Origin: Diphasiastrum complanatum
Lineage: Eukaryota > Streptophyta > Lycopodiopsida > Lycopodiales > Lycopodiaceae
Assembly: GCA_029204225.1 (NCBI GenBank)
Contig: CM055094.1
Coordinates: 15,316,928 to 15,380,927 of the forward strand
Reading direction: 5' to 3'
Length of the DNA stretch: 64,000 bases
Shown: in pieces, positions 36,438-51,000 of the stretch
Position numbering within the stretch: position 1 is the stretch's first letter
Layout: every line of letters starts with the position of its first letter
Program-made: the position numbers and the translations under genes
The notes under the pieces: model-generated
Databases searched by the model: none
Told to the model about the DNA's origin: nothing
The model's input: only the letters and a program-made list of their open reading frames with translations

Positions 36438-39030
36438 CTTTTATATTTAATCTGAATCAACCATACCAAGAATTATATTAATAGAACTCTTGCCTTGATC
36501 TTGTTAGCTTAAGGACTCAACAACATTTTATTTTCTCTCTTCAACCTCTTTGACTTAATAGCATTCCAAATATTGTATATCCACATAGTCAAGTTCTATT
36601 TCTATAGTTGATTCATCATCTAGAAAAGAGATTTTAGAAGTGTAATAGATATCCTCTATTGAAGTTTCTCATATTTATCCCTTTTTTAGGATAGTGTCAC
36701 TTCATCTCAGGAGTCTTTTGAATGCAATCTAAGTTGCTCTTTCTTCCAACATGGCCAAGAAAGCCCCCCAATTCTCTCAAATTGGTTGTTATCAATACCA
36801 CAAGTTGTCCAACCCAAACCAAGTATGATAAACCAAGCCAACCACCTTTAAAGTATGGCATGAACTATAGAAAACATAGATATCTAACATTCAAATAGCC
36901 CAAACAATCCAAAAAGCCAAAAATGCTTGGCGTATTAGGAACAAATATCCCAAAATAAGATCCCAAAAAATTCCTACATGTGCTATAATGTCTAATAGCT
37001 AAATGGAAAACTATGGTAGAATCAAATAGGCCACTCATGTTTATGTATGTAACCATCATGAAAGTAAACCGCAAAGTAAAATATAATATGCGGGAGCTCA
37101 ATTCTATGTGATAGAGATGAGACTTAACAACTAGGAATGCGATCCCAACTAAGAAACCATCGTAGTGACTCTCCTCCAATAAGAGCATATAGCATAGTAA
37201 GAGCATTGAATACATATGGTAATTTAGACACATGCCAATAGCAATTGCAAAAACAAAATAAGTCATCACAAACAACCAAGCATGCCGAAATTGTGCTTCG
37301 CCTCTGAAACCAGCTCACAATGGCATTTAGCTCCATCCCACTTTTCCTATGTGGCCTTTTGTGTCTACCATGGTCGAAAGCTGCAAAAAATCCAAATCAC
37401 AATGCTCAGGCTTATAAGAACTGCCAGATGAAAGATTTCCATGAGTAGAAAGCCATTTTCTTTTGATTACTTATTAATTCAGCTATCATCTCTGGTAATA
37501 TTACCTTTTTGGACGTCCCAAGAAGAGATACATCAGATAACGTCTTTCCACATCTCTTGCTCAGCAAAGTTGCAAATAAAACATGATAGCTATCAAGTGA
37601 AAACTTCTAGTGTTCATGATCACATAAAAGTGCAAGCACCCACATGTACAGGAATATGTCTTGATTTTATCTTACAAGAGACCTTGATGATTGAAAAAGG
37701 TGAAAGATAAGCAAAGCCTCTCACTTCAATTTCTTCAAGGTGGCCAGAAATGGTACTAGAAAAGCATTCAAATATAAATTAAGAACCAACAGGATAAGAC
37801 AGCAAGAATTTCAATATTTTCATGAAACCAGCAGGTTCAATGCGTCCTCCATTTCTGAAGAACAAATATAAAAAATGCGCACAATTAGAATGCGGTGCCC
37901 TTTATTTCCAACATAAAAACTTTGCCTCCACTAAAATTTGGAAAGCTGCATACTCTAAAAAATTCATAAGACCCAACCCTTTGAAGCCACCTGAGGCTTT
38001 TAGGCAAAGACAGCCTTTATGGTGATTGTGTACAGAAGTGACCCGATATCAGAAAATATGGATAACTGGAATAGGATGTCATCCAGGTCTGTACATTCAA
38101 AATGCTTTCCTCGACTGTTTGGCTGGTGTATAAATATGTAAACTCTACATATATCGCTTGCTCACTTCAATTTCCAAGTTGCTTAAAATTTGGCAATTAT
38201 TGGATTGTTACCTGAACAGCTTCAAAAATTCCAGCTTTTTTTTTTATTTCAGCCTGTGCATCATGGAACATTAACTCAAAAGAGTAGTACTTTAAAAATA
38301 TGCAGTTCAAGCTTTGTTAGAATTGCTTCAAAGAGCAGTCTATACATTCATAGTTGACCCAGAGCTACATTTAGGTTTCTCACACGAGACATGATTGGGT
38401 AATAACTAAGTCTGCAAAAATCAACTGGCAAAATCCTACCTTATTATATAGAGTTTCAGTTCCCAAGTTAAGAATGGTGCCACATAATAAGTGTGGTTCA
38501 ATGACACGGATATGACAAGGATCCAATGACACGGAAGAATACTGAAGCCTCAGTAGATCAATCAGCAATATTCATTGTGTGTATAAGAAAAGGTTAACTG
38601 TTTATATTAGAAACCTGCTAAAACAATCAAGGGCACTTCCCATGTTCACTTCACCATATGAATCAGCAATGTTCGGTTGACTCTAATCCAGATGATAGAT
38701 TAGGAACTATTTTCTCTTAGTTTTAGAATTGAAGAGAGCCCTGAAGATTTCAGCGTTCCTTTTCGTTTAATATGTATCTTCTTCCAAGAGACCTGATTCA
38801 GGTAGCAAAACTTAAGCTACCACTAGCTTATTTTCAAATAACTGGAGATGCTGCAATGTGTCATACAAAACTAAATAGTTTGGGTAAATGTATGACAGTA
38901 GGAGCTGTCAACCACGGTTCTTGTATACGTGTTTTCAGTCGAACGGTTTCTGTAAATTTCCTTCAAAAGGCCGAATGAATATTCTGCCCAAGACTAATAA
39001 TTTTGGACAAAAAATTGTCCGTTTTGTTGA
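36438..39030. other. No gene detected; 3' flank of kinase gene
   Basis: About 2.6 kb. The last few hundred bases next to 39031 should include the 3' untranslated region of the minus-strand kinase; an AATAAA (minus) stands near 38243. The rest shows short frames without known motifs. Confidence 0.5.
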
Positions 39031-42000
39031 TTATACAGGAGAGAACACTGTGGCAAGCCCTCTCAGGATAGAGACGTCTATTGTTGGACCATATAACATA
39101 AGATCTTTGCTACCGTCACCTTCTGCCCCAACTCCTCGAGCGACTACTTCTCCATCAAGGTCGATGTACCCACCTTGTACATCACTACCAATTCTTCCAC
39201 CTGGGGATAGACGAAAGGCTTTCACCTGCAATAACAGGAGCACATACTAGTATTGAGAACATTATTTTCACCAGAAACTTAATAAGCTTGCTAAGTTTGG
39301 ATTTCTCTCTTGCTCTCTGTCAGAGACATATCAAGATAAAATATACTATACAATAATCACTTTAGTACAAACAGATACTTTCACCATTCGCTTTCATTTA
39401 CTGGACACTTATAACCCAGACGGCTTCTAACAGAGAAGTTCATTTGGTACAATATATTACAGCAGGGTTCCAAAATAAGCCACGGGCCAATTTTCAGAAT
39501 CCGTGATAAAAAGCACAAGAGATTTTTGTCGCTGCTTCCTGAATCAACAATAGAAAGGTGCAAAGGGACAAGAAATTCACTGCCCTTGAAGCAAATCAAG
39601 TGATTTCTCCCTGCCTTTGGTACAAATTTCTTTCTGGAAGCTGTTTTTCAGGTCACGGCTACTGTAAACATTTTGTGTCATTCATGTTCACTAGCATGGC
39701 ACCTCGAGCATTATTTGGGATGAACTCCAACATGTCTTATCTTTTAGAACTCTTGAAAGTAGCCTTTGCCTTCCTTGAAAGACAACCTTAGACTTCAAGT
39801 TTCTTTGACAGCTACATAACAGTTGATCTAGCATCAAAGAGAACTAAATGAAAACTTTAATTTTCCCCAAGCATGTGACTTCAACATTTCTACAACGAAG
39901 ATTTATGAACGTGATCAAGGATGGTTTGATGCCTTGATTCAGGTGAGGAAGTTGATGGTGGAACTTTAGAAAGCTTGATGCAATTGTACAAGAATCCTGT
40001 CAATGGGTTGAATACAAGACCTTGAGAGCCAAATGCAAAGTAAATGATCAAGTGATCTTTAGTTTGATTGACAGTGGCAGTAGTTATTTCATGAGTATGC
40101 TTTAGCCGCTAGATAAGTGAGAACGACCAAAAATCCAATATTCAAAGGTTTCCAGAACTGGCATGCTCTGCTGCTGATTTTCAAATAGGTAAACCAACCT
40201 AGAAGAAGAACAAATCTTTGTTTTGAAGTTTTGCAGCACAAATGTCAAATACGCTTGTCCTTCAAGCTTAATGTAACTTTTGGTACAATATACATAATTA
40301 TATATCAAAGAGGACGTCATTTCCTTTTCAACAATTAGAAGCAAGAAAAGGACAGGAAAGTGAAACAACGACAGTGAAACTGCAGGAGGATAGCATTAAG
40401 GCCTAAGACAATTATAAGCATAGAGTTGTGGGCAAAAAGTAGGATTTGGGATCTGGAATAGAGAAGGAGATTTTTTTAAAATGAAGCTGTATGTCTGTCC
40501 ATATACAATAATGATTTGGCAACAAGTTCATACTTGAGCTAAGTTACAAAGTTGGGGCCCTAGCAAGTTCTAGCAGAGCTTTTCTAGTGACATCAGCATA
40601 TGTAACATCATCCAAGTCCAGAAGTTAGACTGTACATGGACAACGAAAATAGCATGCCGCACTATACTTTACCTGAACAAATATTCAGACTCTTAAGTAC
40701 TCAAATTTCATCAACAAATTTTGGTACAAAAAGTGTAGTATGCAGTTGTAAGAACAAATTAGCTCTTTCAAAGATGCTAACTTGACATGCCAATACAAAA
40801 CAGTAACATTGATAGAACTATACAAAAGAGCTCATATAAGAGTACTACCTTGACGTACTCCAAATACTTCGATTTCACACTATTCCCATTTTGCATAGTC
40901 ATAAGCAAGTTCAAAAGAGTCCACTGAGGGCAATCTCGTAGAATAATCATGTCCAGGCAGCCATCTGAAAACTGACAAAATAAATTCACCTGGGATTTAA
41001 AAGTAATATCCTACACAAGAAACTGCCTCAAATCAAGGTTGATATTGCAAGCACACTAAGCAGAGGCTTAAAACTTAACTATGATAACAAGACTTCATTC
41101 GAGGATCACATATTCTGCAAAATATTCCTTGTTTTTACATTTTAGAACAGGCTTATCTCCTATAAGAGCTAGACATAATATTCTTGCATCAATCCCTTTA
41201 CATTAATGTTAGAAAGCCCCATATATCATGGAATGCAATGTAAGGATGAAAACTTAGGTTGTGTCACATGCCTGCAATTCATTTGAAAATCCAGAGTTGA
41301 GATACCTTGGAACACTAGTTGCATTGAAACCATAAGATACCCATTCCGAACCTTTTGGTATAGAACCTTCCATTCCATACATACGAAACATTAAAAAAAT
41401 TTGATTTTTTGTTGAGATCAAATTTTTACAAGCCGATTCCTTTTGAGGGGCCCCAAAAACTTATGTTCAAAATTAGGACATTTATGAACATTGAATCTAG
41501 AGTAAATGAGATTGTTTTGTAAAGTAAATGAGATTGAATGCGGATAACTAACAATAGCTTTTGACAAGCCATACCATAAAAGCTACCTCAACATGAAGCT
41601 GACCCAAGTCAGGAGTTTTCATGTTTGAATGGATTTTTTATGTCTAAATAATTTATTTAGGGCTGCCCAATGTCATTCCCTATTTTTCACTACAGTTAAA
41701 TTTCGGAACAGAATGTGCTTCTATGGAACCAGCCCAAAACATGGAATATATCGTTCTGCATGAATGGGATGTATTACATTGCATACATATGGAACTTAAC
41801 AAAAAAAGTTTTCTGAGGGCTGGTTTTTTGCTATCTAAGGCAGCCACTTTTTCTAAAAAGCTCATTTTGCAATCCCAAAAGAGGTTTTTTGGCTATTTGG
41901 TCGTTTTAAAAAACTTTGTTCATAAAAATAACTGCTTTTGCAAGTTCCAAAATACCAAGTTTATACGATCACAACTTACAAGTGCCAAATCTATCCCTAA

Positions 42001-45000
42001 AGAGTTCATGTTTGCCAACTCGGTCTCTAAACAGCATTATTGCTTAGTCGATCCCTAAACAGGTTGTTTCGAGCACATTCTCAGGGTTCTATACAGGCCT
42101 GGGGTTGCCAGTGCCCCGGGGGGGGGGGGGTGGATAACCCAAATTACAGATAGAACAAGTTTCTATTCCCCTAAATCATTGATTATGCATATAGAATATA
42201 TGTAGACAAACTGTATACTCCATGATTGTATACTACATAAAGTATAAGATCTAGATATGTGTGGATCTCTGAATCATACAGCAGCTTTTTGGGAGCTCTC
42301 TTTGCAACCCAAAAGGCTCACTGGTTCTTCTTTGAGCAGATTATTTATGTAGGTATATGTACTAGAATGGTGGCAATTTTGGCATCTTCATTTATTAATG
42401 TTCTTCAGCTTGGTTACAGGTTCTAATATTTCAATCACAACAGGGATTCTCTTCTGTCTAACATTTACTACCTTGTGTATTTATTATTGAGTTGATATAC
42501 TTGCCTACAACTGTCTTTTTAAGACCTACCACCATCCGCTGGGGCATGTACATTTTCGTTCAATTTTGAGAAGTGTCGAACTGCAGTTCCTGTAACATAG
42601 ACCAAAACAATACTAATACACAAGCACTAAAGCTCAAGTTTGAAGGATTCCCCCAAATTGGATACATTTACCTCTATATAATCTATACCATATAGATACA
42701 TACAACGGTATTATCACAACCATACTAAATAAATGCATAAAAAGTAGTCATGTTTCTTCTGTACATAGTGGCTGGATTCCAGATCAATAAAATTGCAATT
42801 ACTACAAAGAATTAATTGCACTTTCAACTTCAGTATTAGCCACTTGACAAATTTTCAAAGGCCAGATTTTTGCAAGAGTATTGTTTAATTAGCTCCCCTA
42901 CCAAATCCCACCAAAAAAGATTTACAATAAAAAAGCATTATCAGAGCTTTTGAATGCTTTTGATGATTCTTGCTTTTGCACATCACATTTAATTTGTGTA
43001 TGGCTAAGGGCATCAGCAAACCAGCTGCCTTAAGTCTTTCAGCTTTATTAACTTGGCATTGACAGAATGCCTGACACATAGCTCTTACCTTCGCAAATGG
43101 TGCAGCCAAAAAATCCTGGCTTGCCCAAGGAACATTTTGTAATGAGACCATGATAAAAGCCCCATCCATATATCTCCAATCACTTGTATACTTTCCATTT
43201 TTGTGTCTAATGTCACTGTGGTTTCCTTCACTTTTGACTTCTGCCTCTGAGTGTAACTCTCCCGTGTAAGGTCTACCGGTTTCTTCATATCCAGGTGCAG
43301 GAAGATAGGCTAATTTGCCATCATAATGTCGTAACCACATGATGCGCAACAGGGTCTGCTAGGAACAAAACAAACTATTAACAAAACGAAGAGGTGAAAG
43401 CTCAAAAAGATTTGTATTGTGCAAAATCTATTTTCTGCTGTCTACAATGGCATAGCCACCCTGACTTGATGAGCCATCAGGTGCTTCAATAGAGCTGATA
43501 AGTAGACCACCAGGTGCTTGCTTACCAATTTACATATTGTGCACATATGCAAATCTGCCGGAAAATCGAAAAAATAATAATGGTTCATGTTCATGTTCAA
43601 TGGTGCACTTTGAAACTGTGTTATGAAGTATCATACTGTTTCAGGCTACATTTGCAAAGAGGCTACCTACTGCTTTGAAGTCAAGCTTATAAATAGCATA
43701 CTTCAAAGTTTACACTTGAATGATCTGATTCTTCTCCTTTAAATGCAGGAGTAGAAATGAATTATGTCAGTGCTTATCCACACTCACAAGATTTTGGAAC
43801 TTTTACATGGCCCTTTTCTCTGCCAGTAAATAGCATCAGTTAGTTCATAAAATGATGAGACTGAGCATAATGTCAAAATATAAAAACTGTTTTGTGTTGT
43901 AAAATCTATCCATGAGAAGTTAAGTCTGGATTGAACGCTTTCATGGATTTGTAGATTATAAGACAAGTACACTCTTGCCAAAGTTGATTTATAGAACATT
44001 AAAAAAAAGGATGATTGTGGGCAATAAGATGGAAACCTTACATAGAAATCAAGTCGAAGGCTGCCCAGCCACCGAAATTTTTCTGACTCAATATCAACAT
44101 CGGCAATAAATCCTGATAACACAATTGCAATGAAAGATATATAAGGGTTTCATATTAAGCGTGTGGCTTAAACGTTCCCAAAAAAAACCCTAGTTTAAGA
44201 AATTTGGCAACAGACAAAAAACACTATTACCCCAAGTAAGCAGTAGAAGGCTGTGAAATATAACATTTCCTTGTACAACCTTTGCTACATCAAGGGATTG
44301 TGTGTGACCTGCAAAACATTTTGTGAATTTAACATGACGAAAGGCAAAATGTAACATAAAGAGCAAGTTCTCAACATGAGTGCGTGGAGGATGTTTCATC
44401 ATCATGACGAGTGCTGTTCACTGCTGGTGCAGATAATATGATAAGTTGTCACTAACCAAACAACAGCAGAAGGCCAAAGCCTCTAAGACTATTACTCTGC
44501 CTAAACAATGAAAGTGACTGACAATAACACAGATTAAAGAGCGTGTCACCTCTAATAACAGCAAAAGTTGCATTTGAAGCATCACAAGGCTCACCAGCTG
44601 CATCCAGCAAAGATTTGGCCATTCCATTTCCTGTACCTGATATTTAGAATGCAAGTTAATTTTACTAACAATACTATATAGATGTGTAGACACAAGATAG
44701 GTGATACAGTGACTAATATCCTAATCACTTGTAACATAGAATTACACAACTTTTGAGCATTCCTATTCACTATGTACAGATCAAACTAGTGACATTTATG
44801 AGCTAGATTTCCAAAACATATTCATACTTTAAGCAAAATTTTCAATAGGACTAATTAGGATCAATTCCCAAAGCTTTAAATTGCCATTCCTTGTGACTAT
44901 GCTTGAGGATCTATCTCTTCTGGGATAAACTAATGAATGATGACATTGCCAACATATTTAGAATCTGTCTAAATTTCAATGGATAATCTTGTTGTTTTAT

Positions 45001-48000
45001 GGACATAGTTCACATAGTAGCCCCATAGTTTTAAGAAGGAACCATGCATTTAAACATGCAAGAAGTTTCTTTTTTTTTTTTTTTTGGATTTCTAGAATGC
45101 TCATTCCAAAACTTTGTGCTTCAGAACGTCGTTCTTAGCATCGATCCAACCAGGACAACACCACATCAGGATGACAATCCTTCTTATCACCCGAGAAAAA
45201 CTCTGGGTTGAACATGGGGTACATGACGGCAGGCCGGGATTGGCTTAAGCTTCACCATTCTTTCTCAATTGCCTCATGTTTGGCTTGCATTTGCAAAATT
45301 TGATTCTACAAAAGATAAATGGCTTAAACTAACTGAGCAGAATCATCTTGAGACAACGGCCTTGGTGAAGGAATTTCCTGCACTAGAGGGCATGGTAGGG
45401 TCCATTTCGCACTAAGAAGGGTTTGCTAAAAGAACGGCCAAAGTTTTGGTAGCAAAAGGTCTTGAGAGCTCTTCAAGAAAGCTAAGCCAAAAGTGAAGCA
45501 GGTGAATGAGAGGAATAAGGCCTACACCTCGTTTCCCAAACCTCTTTTCCACCTCCCATAAGCCATACTAGGCCCCAATCTCGTGTGTGCATGGGCTTCT
45601 ACCTTAGGTGGCAACCCTTATGGGTACCTCACCCCCCAAGCCACTAAGTCATCACCCACCTAAGGCCACCTCACCCACATGACCCATGGGTTATGCCTTA
45701 CCCCCAACTATGAGGTCGCCTCCTAACCTCATAACCTTATGACCTTAGGACCTTACCTTAGACTCCTATGGGCACTCTCCATGCCATAGTACAGGTCACA
45801 GGTACATCAGGTACAAGGAGATGGAGGGAGAAGGATTTCCCTCCTTTTGAAAAATCCTTCTCCAAAAAAACATTTATGTTCATGGCAAGAGGGCTTACAA
45901 AGGCATGACAAGGCCTTAAAAAAGACAAAAGGATGGTTGAGTGAGGAGAAAGGGGCCTCCTCCCTTCTATACCTGCCAAAAGTACAGAGGGGAGGTGTAC
46001 ACTCACCTCCTCACCCCCTCTTAAAAGATTGAACTTCTTTTAATTTCTTAGTCTCAAGCATTAGTTTGATGTTTTATTTGTTTGTTTTAAGTTTTAAAGT
46101 TAAGATTGAAGATTATGTTTAGTCTACAAAGGTTTACAAAACAAGGTCTACAAAGCTTTACCAAAACTTGCAAACTTTTGAATACCTTGTACATATATTC
46201 TTTGTACTTTCTTGCTTTGCAAAGGTGCATAGCAAAGAAAGAGTTCTTGCTACTACTTTGCGCAGGGAAAGCCCAAGCAAGGCCCACCGTACGTGCGTGC
46301 GAGCCTGGCGAAATTTTTTTTTTGGCGGCTCCCCAAAAAACTGAAAAACAGTCAAACTGGAATGTTTTCAAAACAGCCAGAAAACAACATTTCTTTGACG
46401 GTTTTTCTAAGCTCAAAACTCGACAGATAAACATCTATAAAAAATTCAGCCCTTAACTAACATAAGAGGCTCGTTTTCTATCCGAACGATGTCGGAATTG
46501 AATGGAATGAAAAGCAAAGTTTTTCACAGCGATCCCACCATGAAAGGTAAGCTTTCCAATCACACAAACTTGAAGTCTTAACCACCATAATATAGTTAGA
46601 ATGATTGCACCTTTACACAAAGATCGGTGGCTCTGATACCAACTGTTATGACCCCCATCATCAAAGCAGACCTACGTAAGGACACAATCAAGTGACGATG
46701 CTCTGAAACTGCCCATCCTAGAGTTACTACCATCTTACCCCCGTGCGGCGTGCACTGGAGCTATAAACAACCGTCAAACACACTAAGGTCTCCCCAGGCT
46801 ATCGTGTCCCATACCACTACAACCTAGCTTCAACCCTCGCATACCTCCATCTGTTAGCAAGATATCATCCTGGCTTAACCACTTGGGAAGAGCTCTTCAT
46901 TCTCCAGGTGAGAATGAATGCCTAGCTCATGGAGACCAACCTCTATATCCATAGTACAGGTGGGGTCATCTCCAACAACATGGTCACGTCATAACCATCG
47001 ACACACATCGGCTGCGCGCACCGTTCCAGTCAATAATGCTGGGTTACCTCACACCAATAGAATATTGACACGTGGCACCAAACGATCTATAGCTCTAGAT
47101 CAGCGTCTTGTCCCGTATATCGGGACCGTCACCTTCCCTTATGGGTACGTAACAAGCTGCCAACATCTAAAAGGAGTAATTGGCCTTCTGTTGAGCAGTG
47201 AGATGCAGGAAATCAAAGTGCCAAGATCCTTCTAACATTCAATCTCCATATACAAGAAGAAGAAGAAGAAGAAGAGGGAGTAGCAATGCTTGAAAGGGAA
47301 TGAATCACAAATGAATAATGAGTACATATAAATAGGCCTTCCAAGGGCCTAGACTCTTCCAAACCCTAAGTTCTAGAACCTTCCAAATCCACTACTAATT
47401 ATAGGGCACCCCCAAAAGTCAAGATAGGGTCCCTTAACATAATTATACTTGGACCCACGAGTTACTACTAGACCAAAATTGGGTCCAACTTAACTAAAAC
47501 TGACTTAACATGGTCTAAAAAATAAACCTAACCCATGGTTACACAAGTCTCGACCTTTTGGGTCAAAGTAACCTATGGGAAACTAACATTATCATTTATT
47601 ATTTCTAAAATGAGAGAGATTGGCGTATCATGGTCATCCTCTACAAACAATTGAAGTATGATATTGTGCGGCACATGTCCATCAATAGAGGTGCATCACC
47701 TACTACACATGACATTGCAGCCTAGAAGATGTCAAGTAGTAGCATGTTGCTTCCTTTTGTACCCCTGTTTAATGTTTGCACCTAAATGGAATGTCTGTTA
47801 TGATGAACAATGAGGTATATTGGAGAGTCGATTTCTTGACTTGTCATTCATTTGTACTTGTAGCCTAGGCACCGAGCAGGCTCCTCATCCTAGGATGGTC
47901 GAGAGGAAGATTGGCATTGGCACTGACTTTTCACAAGAGCAGTATCACTTGCAGTCCATGATGCCTGAGAGTAGGCCCATGAGGATGCACCAACCCGCCA

Positions 48001-51000
48001 GCTATAGGCATACAAGCATTGTAGTAGTTCACACCTAGTTGTAATTTTTAGGGTTTGCTCACAATGATGTACACCAGCTTGTCAAGTTCAATTATTGACT
48101 GGCTCTATTTCACTTATGCAAGTTAACGATTCTAAGCAGCCTCCTACTTCATAGGCATTAGACTGATGAGGGCCACTTTGAGCTATGTTTGCATTCTTCA
48201 TGAGTCTCCAGGTATACATTCTTTGGATGATGCAAACTAACATGCACATCTAACTTTTGCCACCTCTATTGGCCAAGTGGAGTCTTGACATATCAATTGA
48301 CAATTTGGATCTCAAGATGTTTATACCTTATTTTGGTCAACAAATGAAATACTTGCTCTAGAAACTAGATTGTCCAAGTGATGTATAAAGACACTACAAT
48401 TTCAATACATATTCTAGTTCTTTTTAACCCAAGGATTGAGTTGTGCCATACAAATTATAATATCTAAAGTTGATGCTATGTTTGAAAGTGAATTTCACCA
48501 CCCATGAAATGACATTTTTTAGCGTGATAATATAATTCAAGCTCTTTGTAATGTGTCTTTGCATCCATAACTAAGCAAATGTCAGAATTCAGTAGAGCAT
48601 GGTGTTCATGTTTCTAATCTCACTCATAGACCCTAGCTAACAAAGAACTTATTCTTACTTAAATTCGATTGGACTCCTTGAATAGTTAACACTCGTGCTC
48701 TATTGTTTCCCACCCTCATATTGCTTGCATTCATTTGTAAGAATTATATGAAAGGTAATCCTAGTATGGAGCTTGTTGGCGATTGAGCACTTGACAATGT
48801 AGCTCCTCTAAATCCTAGAAATATGAGAGCTATGTGCTTTGCATGCACATCTCCAAAAAGTAGAGTTAGCTTGCAATACTTTTCGGTCCTATACACCAAC
48901 TCATCTTATTTGGTAGTGGAGCTTGTAGTGCAACCCATTTGCCTTCCAGTCTCCATCGTTTGACCTTTCTCCATTCAACTCTTACATCTGCTTGTTGTAA
49001 AGCTGTAAGCTCTTCATCCAGATATACTTGTGTTTTACAGAGCTTCCCCCTATTTTGAGCAACAAATTTCCTAGCTTTAGCATCCACAAATTTGACAAAA
49101 AGAACCCTATCCTTATTGACGATTTCCTTGCCCATTTAAAAGGATTCTTTGATATCGTCTTTAGCAAGACCCATTTGGTCAAATAAGAAGTCTGAAATAG
49201 ATTTGCCTTTTCCTGCAAACCATTTGAAGCTCTCTTCAATGATTCTTGTTCTTCTTTCACTGCTGTGGAGACTTCTTTGGAAAGTGCAACTTTGACCAAG
49301 TAATTAATTTTCAGCAAAGAACCTCTTGCCTTGTCTAAGTACAAGGTTTTTTCCTTATGATACATAACACTCACAGGGAGTAAAAACATCAATATAAAAC
49401 AATTAGTTGTCATAAGGCTTTGACCGGATATACATAAAACTAAAATAACATCAAAAATATCACTACAAATTGTGGTGTGTATAACACTTTGACGAAAGAT
49501 AACAGATTGGAGCATCTACCTACAGTTACAAGACAAATGCGACACTAGCCAAATCAGATTAAAAGCACATCTAGTATATACACCAATACATAGGAATAGA
49601 GATTGATGATGTCCAGAATTGAATTTATGTGATAGAACTAAAACACAACTAGTCTTCAATCACTACTAGGATCTTGTAATGAATGACTTATAGAGATTTA
49701 ACCATGAATACTGTAGAACTCACTCAAAATTTGTGCTGCTAGCTTTCATTGGCCCAATGACACAATTCAATAACCATAGGTGACCTTCATCCAAAATACA
49801 ACTTACCGGCTGGCACTATACCAAGAGGGGTTTTTATTGCTTGCTCCCAATCTTCCCTTTTCATAAGGCCATTAAGAACCTGTGTGAAGCTCTAACAAAT
49901 TAAAATAATAAATCTAACCAGATAAGCAACTACAAGCTTACTTTCATAACCATTAAGGCAACAAAATATCTGATGTTACTATTACAGCAACTTAATGCCT
50001 AGACGTAGCACAAGCTTGTTGGCTTAAGGAAACAAGTTTGATTGCTATAAACAAGGGCTTTGAAGAAAACCACAATTTTGCATTAAAAAGTATTCCTATA
50101 TACAAATAGTTTCATATTTGCTTTTGATCTACTTAAGGCACAGGACATCAAGATTTCAAAATCAGAAAACAACATATGAGAAAACTAGATGGAGTACACC
50201 TAGGGTTGGATGCCCTATTTGAAGGTCAAGGACCCATGCAATTGCTTGCAACATTAAGGAACTTGATTATCGTTTGTCTTTGCTATTGGTGAAGAGCATA
50301 AAGCTTGAAACTTCAAACAACAAATACCATTTCCAGCCAATAATACACTGTCTGAACATCATAAAATACCCATTGAGTTGATTTGGCACCACTGTTTGTC
50401 GATTACTTAAACCAACATAATGAGCTACAAATTGAAATGTAACTCTGGTCACTTTTGAGCACCATGTGCACAAAACAAGATTCTTTTACTCTCAAGTATT
50501 TGATTTGGGGCTTAGAAGCCCGTTCCGACCAAAATGGGTCGGAACGTTCCGTTCCGTACGTTCTGGAACGTTCCTGGTCGGAACAATTTTTTGTTTTTCA
50601 GTTAATTAGCTGTATTTATATGAATTAAATCCTTTGTAAAAAAAACGTATTTTTTTATTTTATTTTTTTTGAGGGCAGGCAACTAAGATTTGGGGCCACA
50701 CTTTTATCAGCCTATTCTCCATTCAATAATGACTCGGGGCATTGTAACCATTGTAGGCACCGAATTGGGAAACTATCTCCTAGGTTTCAGAGGTCCCTTG
50801 GAGAGCTTAAAATCTTCTAGTTGAGAGCAACTTCTATAATATCTTCCAGCACCCAAGCCTGAGGCTGCAAGCTTTAGGTTTAATGCTCTGAAGAGAAAAG
50901 TGCATCACCATCTGCTAGGATGAGTGCTAGTTCAGAAGTGCTGTCAATAATTATGATACATTGATAGAGTACATGAAAAATGTTTCTAGTGATGCTAGTG

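Noticed and set aside
41300..41460. Third MITE in kinase intron 8
   Set aside because: Palindrome-like words and an A/T half resemble the other two, but I could find neither terminal inverted repeats nor a target duplication.
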